Origin: Paragordius varius
Taxonomy: Eukaryota > Nematomorpha
NCBI GenBank assembly: GCA_964247055.1
Contig: OZ176051.1
Coordinates: 8,928,001 to 8,992,000, forward strand
Length of the DNA: 64,000 nucleotides
Direction of reading: 5' to 3'
Of the stretch, positions 1 to 10,900 are shown piece by piece (position 1 is the stretch's first letter; each line of letters starts with the position of its first letter). Below the pieces are notes generated by a model, which saw nothing but the letters and a program-made list of their open reading frames with translations, did not search any database and was not told the DNA's origin. Position numbers and translations under genes: made by a program.

Positions 1-267
1 TATAATTCATCCATCACAAAAATATTTAATAATGTATAATTAATAATCTGTAAAATAAGAGTAAAAAAACAATATTTTTAAAGTTAAAATTCATTTTGTA
101 ATACAAAAACTTTGGTGCAAATTTCGTATTTATAACATTATGCCGACAAATGATAATCAACAACATTTTTAATTTTCAAGTGTATAATCTTTTTGTTTAA
201 TATTCATAGCTTTTCCATAAGTGTTTTTAATTTTTTTATAACATAATATTATTATTATTAAATAAAC

Positions 268-3035
268 CTTTATCCCGCATATAATGGATTTCATCAAAAA
301 TGACCCACCCAACTTCTCTCATGACTTCTGAGCCCTTGTACAACATACTTCGCAAAATCTACAGGAATTTAGTCAGTATTAGTAGTAAAATAAAATTAGG
401 GTTAAAAAACAAGGTGTGTAATGTTGTAGTTGTATTAACTCGAAATAATCTAGGTCAAGTCATACATGTTTTATCCTTTTTTGACAATTACGGTAATACG
501 GTGAAATACGGTCTCCAAACATTACCGAAACATAGGCTAATAGTTAAAATTATAGTCCATCTTTTCTTAAATACTAGTTGATTAAAAAGAATTAAAAACC
601 TTGACTAAATTTTCCAATGTTCGGAGTAAAAAAGTACATATTTTTAAGTGCTAAATTTTTCCATACAAATACACTGAAATATGGAATAAGAATAACATTA
701 TATTTAACAATCCGACTTTATGCTACCGTAAAATAAGAATCTAAAATATAATTTAAATCTTTATTGCGGTTTTTTTGTTAACTATTTTTATAAAATTCAA
801 TTACGGAGATATATCCCTTATCTCGATATTTAAAACTAATCACACAGCCTATGTACATAAACAAATTTAAACTAAAAAAATGCATGTATATACCAATTAA
901 AATATGGTTCTTTGTAAAAACTACAAGTTGTACTAAACTTTCTTATATTCGCAACGCGTAAAAAATGAAAAAAAAAGTTGTGGGACAATTTACTTCAGTC
1001 GTCATAACTAAGCAACTTCCGGAAGGGTTTATCGTAATATCACCGGTCATGAGTCCGACCTCATCAGCGCCAAATTGGTCGTATAATTCGCGATATTTTT
1101 GATTGCTTAGAGCTTTGATGGGTGTCGTGTAAATGACACGTTGTTTGTCACGCAATGACATTGCTATGGCATATCTAAAAAGTTCAAAATATATATATAT
1201 ATATATATAGACCAGTTTACATGCCTAGGAGACGTCATAGACTCTAAAGGCCATATAACTGGAGCAATAAGGAAACGAATTTAACAAGCATGGGGTAAAA
1301 ACTCTCTAAAATTTATTCTTAAAAATAAAAATGTATCTAACAATAATAAATGGCTATACAAAGCAGGTGTCAGGCCAGCTCTTACTTACGCCACCGAAAC
1401 ATGGCCCCTAAATAAAACAAATCTTGACAAAATGATAAATACGGAAAACAAAATAATCAAAGCTTGCTGTTCTGACTATAATTTTCATCTTAAACACAAA
1501 AATGACACAGTAGAAAAGTTTATACGAAGCAGGCTTAAATACTTGGGCCACATTGAAAGAAGACAAACCGACCACCCACTCCAAACCATTAAGCACATAC
1601 AACCCTTTAGAAACAACCGCAAAGGGCGCCCAACACATTCCTGAAGCGACAACATTAAAAATGACATAATACTAAACCTCGACATTACCAAATGCCTAGA
1701 TAAGGACCTTTGGAATGTTAATGGAAACCTTAAATGAAGTCAAAAAGCCATCAAGTATCAAGTAATTAAGTATATATATATATACCTCTGCTAATTTATT
1801 TTTATTTTACGAAAGTTTAAGTTTTTAATAAATTTGTGTATATGTGCAGATTTTTTAGAAACAATACAAAAATATGTCAAATCTCTGGCTTTGAATTTAT
1901 GGAATATTTAAAAAACTAATTCGATTCGCTTTTATAGTAAAAAATAAATACGATACTAAATGACAAAATGTTTTTCTATTATGGGTTTATCAATTTAATT
2001 TTTTAAACTAAAAAAACTAACATTAAATGACGCATCAACTTTGGAAATTCTCGCTTATAAAGGTAAAATCTTTAGCTTTAAAAAATAAAATAGTGAAAAA
2101 TGGTCAATATAATAAGGCATGCTAGGTGTTTTTTTCTAAGGATTATAAAGCGGTCGGTTTTTAAATTTATATAACTAAATTTAAAATGTACTATACAAAA
2201 TCTTATGGATTAATAAACATAATCCTGATTAATGTTATTAGATTAGTTTAAATATTCTGGTTGGGCAACATAACCCATATTTAACAAATTATTGTCCTAT
2301 TGCAATGCAATATAAGTAAAGTTCAAAAATATCAAGATTAAAAATTTTGTTTATGGAAAAAAAGGTTGTATTTTAAAGCCTTACTCAGCAATCGCTGTTT
2401 TTCCAGCTGAGGTATGAGCGGAAACTAAAACGCTTTGATAATTTTCCAATACTTGAACCGCTTCACGTTGAAATGGATCCAAAGTAAAAGAATACTCTTT
2501 AGCCGGTTTATATTTTTCGCCTGAGTTTTCTGGTGGCAAATTGGAATAAAATTCACGCTCCATATCAATTAATGGGACATAACTTAATCCTGGTGGGATT
2601 GCAACCTATGGTAAAAAATGTAAAATTATTAAAAACGTGTTCAAGATTCTAAATTATTTTAGGGATTGTTTGTAATAACTTAATATATATCACGTTTAAG
2701 TCTGAAAATTATATTATATACTATAATATTTTGTTGTAATGGAAAATATATTAAACCTCGTGTAAACACTCCTTGGTATCAACTGTGTGAATCATTATAT
2801 GAGGCATATTATCTAATTCTCTAAATATTAAAATAAGTTAATTACACAGACACATCTTGGAAACCAGGGTTTTTCACATTTGTATCAATATCATCAACAA
2901 TATTTATATCAACAACCTCGTCAATTCTAAAATAAATTTAGGTACGAACTTTTGATTTTGATCTTGTAATTTTATTTTTTTTGTTGGCAACACATAATTA
3001 GTGTCGAAAACATCAAAAAGTTTGTCTGTCTCCAT
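268..3035 (-). CDS. MTREX: MTR4 exosome RNA helicase, N-terminal part (runs off left edge)
   Basis: Ski2-like DExH RNA helicase that feeds nuclear RNA to the exosome (TRAMP/NEXT complexes). Exons, in gene order: 2950-3035, 2846-2926, 2757-2820, 2385-2605, 994-1174 and 268-358; all phases agree. The start [11 protein letters not shown] resembles the vertebrate MTR4 start. The linker ending CLHEVAIPPG precedes the RecA1 domain. Motif I is SAHTSAGKT, followed by [36 protein letters not shown] (motif region Ib), and the DEIH box in [19 protein letters not shown] and VMTTE favour MTR4 over SKI2. Introns 1 and 2 are only 23 and 25 nt; intron 4 (1175-2384) hosts a LINE fragment. RecA2, the arch and the C-terminal domains lie beyond base 1. 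The gene is head to head with FAM136A. Identification is firm; exon borders are predicted from sequence. Confidence 0.95.
1209..1765 (+). mobile_element. LINE fragment (3' end of reverse transcriptase ORF) in MTR4 intron
   Basis: Plus-strand fragment, antisense to MTR4. It encodes the C-terminal tail of a non-LTR retrotransposon: a [10 protein letters not shown] block, [13 protein letters not shown], and later [11 protein letters not shown] with the basic RKGRP motif. The same tail occurs in the element at 5990-7535. The fragment is degenerate, with an in-frame stop near 1284 and another at the end of the RKGRP stretch, and it lacks the RT core. (TA)n tracts lie at both ends (1187-1208 and near 1770-1785). 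Its family is the RTE-like, PHD-finger LINE described below; this copy starts downstream of the finger. Confidence 0.8.
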
Positions 3036-3112
3036 TGATAGGTAAAATTCTTAAAACTAGCTGTTTCAAAATACCAAATTTTCCTTTTGTGTGTTAGGTT
3101 TCCTTGATAAGC
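3036..3112. promoter_or_regulatory. Putative bidirectional promoter, MTR4 / FAM136A
   Basis: Only 77 bp separate the two divergent start codons (MTR4 at 3035 minus, FAM136A at 3113 plus). Both 5' UTRs and any core promoter must fit here or overlap the other gene. No TATA box or other known motif is evident. Inference from gene spacing only. Confidence 0.5.
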
Positions 3113-3559
3113 ATGGCTCAAAAGATGTTTGAACAAAAGTTAGAAGAAATTATGGGACAAATCGATACCAAATATTTAAGAAAAATTCATGTATATTATT
3201 TAAATTATAATAGCGGACAGTGTTTGAATGCTCAATTGCATGCTGCGAAGATAAATCTTCCTCAATAAAAGAATTTCAACATTGTTTAAACAAATGCTCT
3301 AAACCAATAGTCCAATCACAACAATTTATTGAACATGAGATCCAATCTTTTCAAGTATTTTATATCCATATATAAGAATAGGTTGCAACGATGTGCAAAT
3401 GATTGCCAAGATTCCGTTCGCGATCGCATCACTGATAAAAATGGACAACAAGCCCAAAAAGAATTCGATGTTTGTGTAGACAACTGTTTTTCAAGCCATA
3501 TTGACAAGCTTATACCTTTAACTGATCGAATTAATCAGCATTTTGATTCACTTTTATGA
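3113..3559 (+). CDS. FAM136A: FAM136A-like mitochondrial protein
   Basis: Small DUF842 protein of 133 aa (human about 138), known in mitochondria, with unclear molecular function. Exons: 3113-3190, 3214-3354 and 3377-3559. Removing two ultrashort introns (23 and 22 nt, both GT-AG) gives a continuous match across the family: LRKIH joined to RTVFECSIACCED, and EIQSFQ joined to NRLQRCANDC. Four CX3C pairs are visible (CSIAC, CLNKC, CANDC, CVDNC), typical of the family and suggestive of an intermembrane-space disulfide fold. An AATAAA signal follows the stop at 3563-3568. Without splicing, the second exon would be missed. Divergent from MTR4 across 77 bp. Confidence 0.94.
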
Positions 3560-5009
3560 TTTAATAAAATTATTTTATAACATTCCAAAAATGAAATTGG
3601 CGTTACGATTTTTATCAGAAATGATTGAGATTCTTTAGTGTTATAATCGGTTGCACTGAGTTGTTGAATTTTAAACCCATTATTAACAATTGTTAACAGG
3701 TATTGGGCTCACACTAATGTGTCCCGATAGGCTCTTTTTGCAGTACACTGCTGGGTTTTGACTGCGCTGACTGTACAGCTTTTTAATTAAATTTTTCATA
3801 TATATATTAAGAAAAAATTATTGATAAATTTGATAGATTACTTTGTTAAAATAATCCCAATTTGTTAAAAAATTGATTTTGCGGTACAAAACTAACATTG
3901 TCTTATATACAATTGGTTAATATTTCATTTTTTAGTCGAATTTTACACGAAAATTGGAGGTGGACCGGTCAGCCGCTTATTGTAGCCGACTCCACGGCAA
4001 GATTTAGACTAATGGCCCTTCTCAGGGCTTGCAAAAAAATTGAAAATTATTAATATAGAAAAAAATAGATGTTTTGAAAATTCAATTTTTGATTCATTTA
4101 ATTAATTTAAATATTGTTTAAGTTTAATTAATTTAAAATTTATAAACGGAAAATTAAATCCGCAACATATTTTTTTTCAAAATATTTGGCATATGATTTC
4201 GATAATACCTTTTTTCATAATAAAAAATAAACATATTTTATATTGAGAGTGGGGGGGGGGCGCCATGATATCCTTAATTTTTACCTTCCTAACCTTTTTG
4301 ATCCAATTTTTTTATTTTATTTTTTACACAAACAAATTTTAGACTTACGTTAATTTAGGCACATGCACACCCCATAACAAATAATTTTTTTACCAATTCT
4401 TTTTATTACTTTTCTTTCCGTGTCTTATATCTATATATAACAACGTTTAATAACTTTAAGTCTCCTCATCAAATTAATTATTAACTCTTTGAACCCTGTA
4501 GGATCTAGAACACAGGTATTGTTATATATTCATTATTATTTTAGCTTTGTAATGCGTCAGTCTTCAATATATCTGGTAACATTAGCTTACATGGTTTCGA
4601 CTAATAGTTATAAAATCAGATTTATTCTAAGAAATAATGTTTAATTTATTTATGCTTTCCCAACCACAATTTCAAGACTTATAATTTGGATTCGTCGATA
4701 TATAAACATGTATTTTTTTATTAACATTACGGCAGTTTTGCAACTTCGCTTCTATTACCTTTATATTAATAGTCTCAAACGTTCAGAATTATTAAATAGA
4801 GGGTAAGTTTAGTTTTTCTGAAAAGTGGTATTGCTCGAGTTAAAGAGAGAATATTTCATAAGTCGTAACCGCAACATATATATGTATTAAATTGGTTATA
4901 ATTTTCATAAAAATTATACAAAGTTCTTTTGTAGGCCTAACGAATGTTATTTTAAAGTTGTATATTAAGGCAGAAACTATTATCGACTCGCATCAAATAT
5001 TAACTTCAA
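3560..5009. other. Non-coding intergenic DNA with two small structured GC-richer islands
   Basis: No gene is recognised. Two GC-richer islets stand out in AT-rich sequence. Bases 3700-3790 hold short hairpins (GCAGTACACTGC; CACACTAATGTG) and end in a T run. Bases 3955-4025 contain a stem-loop GGCCCTTCTCAGGGCT. Neither matched a tRNA, rRNA or spliceosomal RNA by eye. A poly-G tract of about 10 lies near 4252-4261. Confidence 0.4.
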
Positions 5010-5530
5010 TGTGTCCTTAAATTCAAGTTGGTGCTTGAATATTTTAAATTGGTCCTAGAACACTTCAGTTGGTCCTTAAACTTTTTGATTTTGCCTTTAA
5101 CCGCAATTTTTGCATATAATTATATTTTTAATATGTAATCTTATATTATTAGTGTTTTTTCATTCAAAATTAATTTTCCATTTAAAAACAACTTCTTTTA
5201 TTTCGATCAATTTTTCAACTTCAACAATATTTTTTATTTAAGTTAGTAAGGTAAAATTCATAAACCAAAAAACTTAATTATATTTGATTTCACACTATAA
5301 TTTAATTTTAAAATATTTTTAAAAAAAAAATAATAATGTACCGTTTTTATAGAATAGAATTTGATATTTGTTTCAAAGTTAATTTATAAAATAGATTAAA
5401 AGATGATATGATAGATTAATTAAACATGTTTTGATTAATAAATGTTTAATACTATGTAAATATGTTCACAACTTGAATGTTCAAGGACCAGCTTGCAATG
5501 TTCAAGGACTATCTTGAAGTGTTACTCTTG
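5010..5530. repeat. Probable MITE with subterminal inverted repeats made of a short tandem unit
   Basis: Bases about 5010-5085 contain three copies of a roughly 24-nt unit (core CAAGTTGGTCCTTGAA with variants). Bases about 5470-5525 carry the same unit inverted (TTCAAGGACCAGCTTG, TTCAAGGACTATCTTG). The inverted ends and the roughly 400-bp AT-rich interior suggest a non-autonomous DNA element. No clear target duplication was found, so the borders are approximate. Confidence 0.5.
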
Positions 5531-5989
5531 CAGTGTAAATGGTATTAATAATAAATAGGTCTAAACTTTTTAGTAAGGAATGCTTAAATTTAGCTGACAT
5601 TTGATAAATTTATAGTAGAATTAGAATCAGCTGACGTTTTTTAACGATCATCTTATATTGAAAGTACGGACTTTTAGAATTAAAAAACCCAAGATTTCAT
5701 ACTATCAACAAATTCAGAGCGTAAATGTATTTTTTTGACAGTCAAAAACAGTCTTTGGTTGTAATTCCGATTTTTTATTCTGGGTTACCCCAACCTTTGT
5801 TAATATAAACTTCATCATTAGGCCCATGTTTTAATTTATTAAAATCTTTCACGTGTAATATAAACGATTCTTACTTCATTTGATATCTAGTTGTACAATT
5901 AGATCTTGATAATGGAGTAAAATATTTTAAGAAGCCTCCATAAAAAACGACACAATCATTCAAAAAAAATAATCTTAACTTTTAGCTTT

Positions 5990-6016
5990 TTTGTATTACG
6001 GAAAAAAATTTAATGC

Positions 6017-6059
<43 letters not shown>

Positions 6060-7535
6060 CCCATTTTCAAAAATAAAGGAGATATCCTAACCTGTTCCTC
6101 ATACAGGCCCTTAAAACTTCTTGAACATGGGTTAAAAAATTTTGAAATGTGCCTCAAAAATCGTATCGTCCAGCTCATATCAATTAATCCAATGCAATTC
6201 GCCTTTTCAGCGGGCAAAAGCACAATCGATCCAATTTTACTACTCAGACAATTACAAGATAAATACCGAGCAAAAGGTCGTAAACTATTCCACCTTTTTG
6301 TCGATTTAGAAAAGGCTTACGACTCAGTACCTAGAGCACTAATAATAGAATCACTGCGCTACAACAACGTAGATGAATATACCATTAAGTTAATTATGTT
6401 AATCTACACTAACTCAATCAGTTGTGTTCTTACTCCTGTTGGGAATTCAGAGTATTTTAGTATAAATACTGGGCTGCATCAGGGATCTGTCCTTAGCCCA
6501 CTTCTTTTTATAGCTATAATTGATTACATAACAAAAGATATGAGAGAAGGTCTGCCTTATGAATTTCTTTATGCAGACGACCTCATAATCACTGCAGAAG
6601 ATATTTCAATACTCGAAAATAAATATCTTATATGGTCAAAACAATTACATAAATACGGTCTTAAAATCAATACAAACAAAACTAAAATTCTAATCACAGG
6701 AGATGAACATAAAACTATAAAGTTCCCATGCCCAGTGTGCACCACTGAGTTAAAACTAAACTCACTTTGTTGTACAAAATGCAGAAATTGGGTCCATAAA
6801 AAATGTTCCAACATAAAAGGAAAGTTAATTAATAATAATAATTTCATCTGCACACCATGTGCTTCATCAATACCACTACCAATATCGAATCCACGTACTT
6901 TAAACTTTAATGGAGATAAACTAGAAGTTGTAATTTCCATATCTGGGCGATTATATAGCATCTGATGGTTCTTTGAGGGATGCCATTTCTCATAGAATCA
7001 GACAAGGATGGGCCAAATTCAATCAATTAAAATATATTTTAACTAATAAAAATATCAAATCGAATCACAAGATAAAGATTTACAAAATGGGAATAAGACC
7101 AGCTATGACATACGCTACAGAAACCTGGGCCCTTACAGCAACAAACCTAAATAGACTTACTAGAGCTGAAAATCACATGCTCAAAATCTGTAACAATAAT
7201 TTTGATAATATATAGAAGAAGATGAACCCATAGCTTTATTCATTCAGCGCAATCGATTGCGATATTACGGACATATTCAACGTATGAATTCCGATAACTG
7301 GGTCCAAAAAATACAACATTTAAATATACCCGGCCCAAACAGAAAAGGCCGCCCTAAGCTCACATGGTCCAAACAGCTGACCCAAGATCTATCACACTTC
7401 AATATTGAACGCGAACAAGTCTTTGATAGGACATTGTTCAGATGGTGCATGGAAACCCCAGATACCCTGGGACCTAAAATGAATGGATGGATGGATATAT
7501 ATAATGATAGAACATATCCCAAACGAAATTAAAGC
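5990..7535 (+). mobile_element. RTE-like LINE: reverse transcriptase with embedded PHD finger
   Basis: Non-LTR retrotransposon, 5'-truncated. The main ORF (5991-6965) has RT motifs FPIFKNKGDILTCSSYRP, HLFVDLEKAYDSVP, GLHQGSVLSPLLF and the YADD catalytic box (residues 194-197). It then reads without a break into a C4HC3 PHD-type finger: Cys247/250, Cys261/264, His269, Cys272, Cys287/290. One frameshift near 6940 leads to the tail (YLGDYIASDGS, GIRPAMTYATETW) at 6973-7215. A further frame covers RNRLRYYGHIQRM and RKGRPKLTW (7257-7532). The 3' end carries a GGAT-rich short repeat, usual for such LINEs. A (TA)n tract (6020-6056) sits at the start of the ORF and may replace lost 5' sequence. No endonuclease domain remains. 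Confidence 0.88.
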
Positions 7536-7918
7536 ATATATAGCTGATATCGGATAATATATTATATTAATAATGAGAAAGAGGGAATGATAGGTCAACG
7601 GATATTCACATATCACGTTTATTATATATTAATTTTTAATTAAGTTTGCTGTTTTAGCCCTTCCGTTTTAATTTAATAAAAAAAATTTATACTTTTTTTA
7701 AAACTAATAAATCCATTTTGTATATTTTAAATATAGAATTTAAAAAAAATTAGACAATAAAACTTTTATTAGATTAATTAATATATTTTCATAAGCCAAA
7801 TATATAACATTTATTATAACAACAACTATTAAAAATGATAGTATAAATTATGAAGTATATTAGTATGCCATCAAAAGTTTTAATTGTCGTAATGAGTAAT
7901 GCAAATAATAAGCTTATA
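7536..7918. other. Short intergenic stretch downstream of NUDT6
   Basis: AT-rich sequence between the LINE 3' end and the NUDT6 stop codon. It should contain the NUDT6 3' UTR; an AATAAA on the minus strand lies near 7808-7813. Nothing else recognised. Confidence 0.4.
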
Positions 7919-10900
7919 TTAATTTGGCGAATACCACGTTTGAACATTCCTTTTGTCAAATGATAAAATTTTATGGGGTAACATTAAACCATCATGTAAA
8001 GAATTCGTTTTCGCATCTTTTATAGCATCGGCTTCTTTATGATTGCAATTATTTTTTGTAGCTATTGGTATTAATTTTGTAGTTTCCAAATTAGAATCAA
8101 GAGTTTTCATAAAATTTTCAATCAAAAACCTAACACTGTCGGAGATGGGATAATCTTTGGCCTCTAACAAATCTTTGACCTGTTAAATAAAGCATAGAGA
8201 GTGTTAAATATTTAAAAAGCGGATTAATTTTATTTGTCTATGGTTAAGTTTTAACATATTTTATAAATAACGGTTAAATATGAATATTGAAATAAAAATA
8301 AATTTAGTTTTCAAAATTTTTAAAACCTTTTTAATCATGCTACCAAATAGTTGTTAATGTTCCCAAAAAATTCTGTTATGGCTTTGGTTTTTAGTGTAAC
8401 TAATACTATGCAAATACTAGTCAAAAATATAAGTAATTTATACAACCAAAATTTTATAGACGCTCTATATATCTGAAATATCAAAATATATTTCATTTTA
8501 AATAAAATGGGCATTAAATATGTTTTGAAATATTTAAAAAGAACTTTAATTTCAGCAACCGTTTGAAACCGCTGTTCCAGTTTAAATACAGTTTCAAAAA
8601 AGTTATCAATAGTATCACTTTAACATCCCTTTTTTCTAACGTATTCGAACAAACATGCGTGCCTCGAACTTCTAAACTGCACAATTTTTCAATCATCACT
8701 GTTAGCCCTGGGCAGGCGAGTGTTAAAGCCTTCACAAGTCCGGATACAATTTAGGTCCTTACTCTCAATAAAAAAGAAGAAAAGACACTCTAAACTGTAT
8801 ATTTATTTATTTTTAACAAAAAATGTCATAAAAATACTTTAATCCATTGAGCATCTTGGACTTCGCGAATATCTTTGACAATGTCACAATTTTGGGCACG
8901 AAGAATACAGACGAAATAAAGATCAGAACAGCCGAATAAATAGGTATGATTATGTCTAAAACTTAAAATCCCACCAAATTGTGTAGAGATTCCAGTTTCT
9001 TCCTTAACTTCACGGCAAGCTGTATCGCTTATTTCCTCACCTTTCAAAAAAACAAAACAACATAGAATATCATTGGTGTTTTGCATTTCAGTTTAAATAT
9101 TTTAAAAACACTCTTATAATTCACGAAGTTATCATTATTCAACAATTTTATTTTATTTTATTATTGAGTTTCATTTTATGCATCAAAATTAATCAAAACT
9201 CTAATATTGACCACCTTTTCTGATTCACGCTATCTTATACCCTTCAACATCTTAAATTTGGCCTTGAACATTTCCAACACCATTAAATACAAATAATGAT
9301 TTCAAATTTATCCTAAAAGCAATTCTAATTTTCTGTTAAGTTATCTACACAATAATTGAACCTCAAGTTTATACCTTTTAATTATCTCTTAAAACACAAA
9401 TAAACCCTAGGTTTAATTCTGTTGCAATGACTGATTCATTGTTTTTTATATAGTCAAAATGTTTTTATAGTTTTCAAATTTTCAAATTAAAATGAACAAT
9501 AAATATGCCAAAAAAACTAAAATTCAATTAAATTTCTAGCGTGATTTTAGCCAAAGAGACATAATGTTTAGGGTAAATGTAAATTTAGTGGTATATTAAA
9601 ATATGCACTAAACACAAATTTTAAATGATGCTTAAAAAGTGATATAATATACTTACCAGGCTCAGATAAACCACCAGGAAATTTCCAAAAATGGCCATTA
9701 CGTTTTTCTCGTATAACTAAAACCCGAGGATTAGCCAAAGAATGTAAAGTCATATCCTCAGGATGCATTACAATACCAGACACGCCAACTGTGGTAAAGG
9801 CATAGCTTGGTAAATTAACGTTTTGACGTTTTTCATTACCTTTATATATGTAAAATTAATGAATGTGTTTAAAATTGAATAAAATTATTAAATTTCTGAA
9901 TTATGAATTCGATTAAGTTGATTATATAAAACTTCAGATACTCAAAAAAAGTCAATACAATAAAATGCGCTTTAACATTAAATAGGTATTATTGGTTTGG
10001 CCCAGTTATTGGGATTCCATGGATTAATTTACGATATATGTCTCTATCATTTGTTGCGTTTCGAGGTATGTTCAGGAATTTAAAGTCTTGTTCTATGATT
10101 TGCCTTTAAGGTTGGGGGCAGAAATCTGTAAATCAAGAATTTCCTTTGCAGGTGAGTCTATACTGGATCTGTCTATGTGTCCAAAATACCGATCTCTATT
10201 TGTTCTGATAAAAGCTGTTATTGGTTCTAGTTCAATGGTAAGATTTATCATCATATATTTTAGCATTTTATCTTCCGTTCTTTTCCTCGATTCTAATGTT
10301 TTTGTGATTGTTCAGGTTTCGCTGGCGTAGGTAAGGGTAGGGCGGACACCCACTTTATACATTTTGATTTTATTTTTTACGGTTATGTCTTTATGTGTCA
10401 ATACATATTTGAGTTGATTAAATTTTGCCCAGCCGAGTTTGATACTATGTGATATGGTTGTTTGAGGGTCCCCATTATTATTACTGATATTACCTAAATA
10501 GGTAAAATCGTTGACGATTTCGAACCTACAATCTTCGATACTGAACTCCCTTGATTTAGGGATGTTTGGTTTCCCAGATATACAGCTTTGGCATTTAAAA
10601 TTTTTATTGTCAACTAATTTTCCTTTCAAGTTAGAGCATTTTTTATGGACCCACATTTAACACGATGTACATAGAATGGAATTTGTTTTTACCTCGTTGT
10701 AACAAATGGAGCAAGAATATTTTATGGTTCTTTTTTCATCTCCTGTGATCATTACCTTCGTCTTTTCTATGTTTATTTTTAGCCCATGTTTTTAAAAACA
10801 GTTATGCCATTTAAGGTATGAACTTTTCAGTTCATGGGCTGTTTTTGCTGTTATAACCGCAATATCATTTTCAATTAATTATTCGTTCATCTTTCGTTTA

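Noticed and set aside
4000-4020. Histone gene 3' stem-loop
   Set aside because: The stem-loop form fits, but no histone coding sequence precedes it, so it is kept only as a weak ncRNA lead.
6569-6961. Minus-strand frame of 130 codons opposite the LINE
   Set aside because: Antisense shadow of the RT and PHD-finger coding strand.
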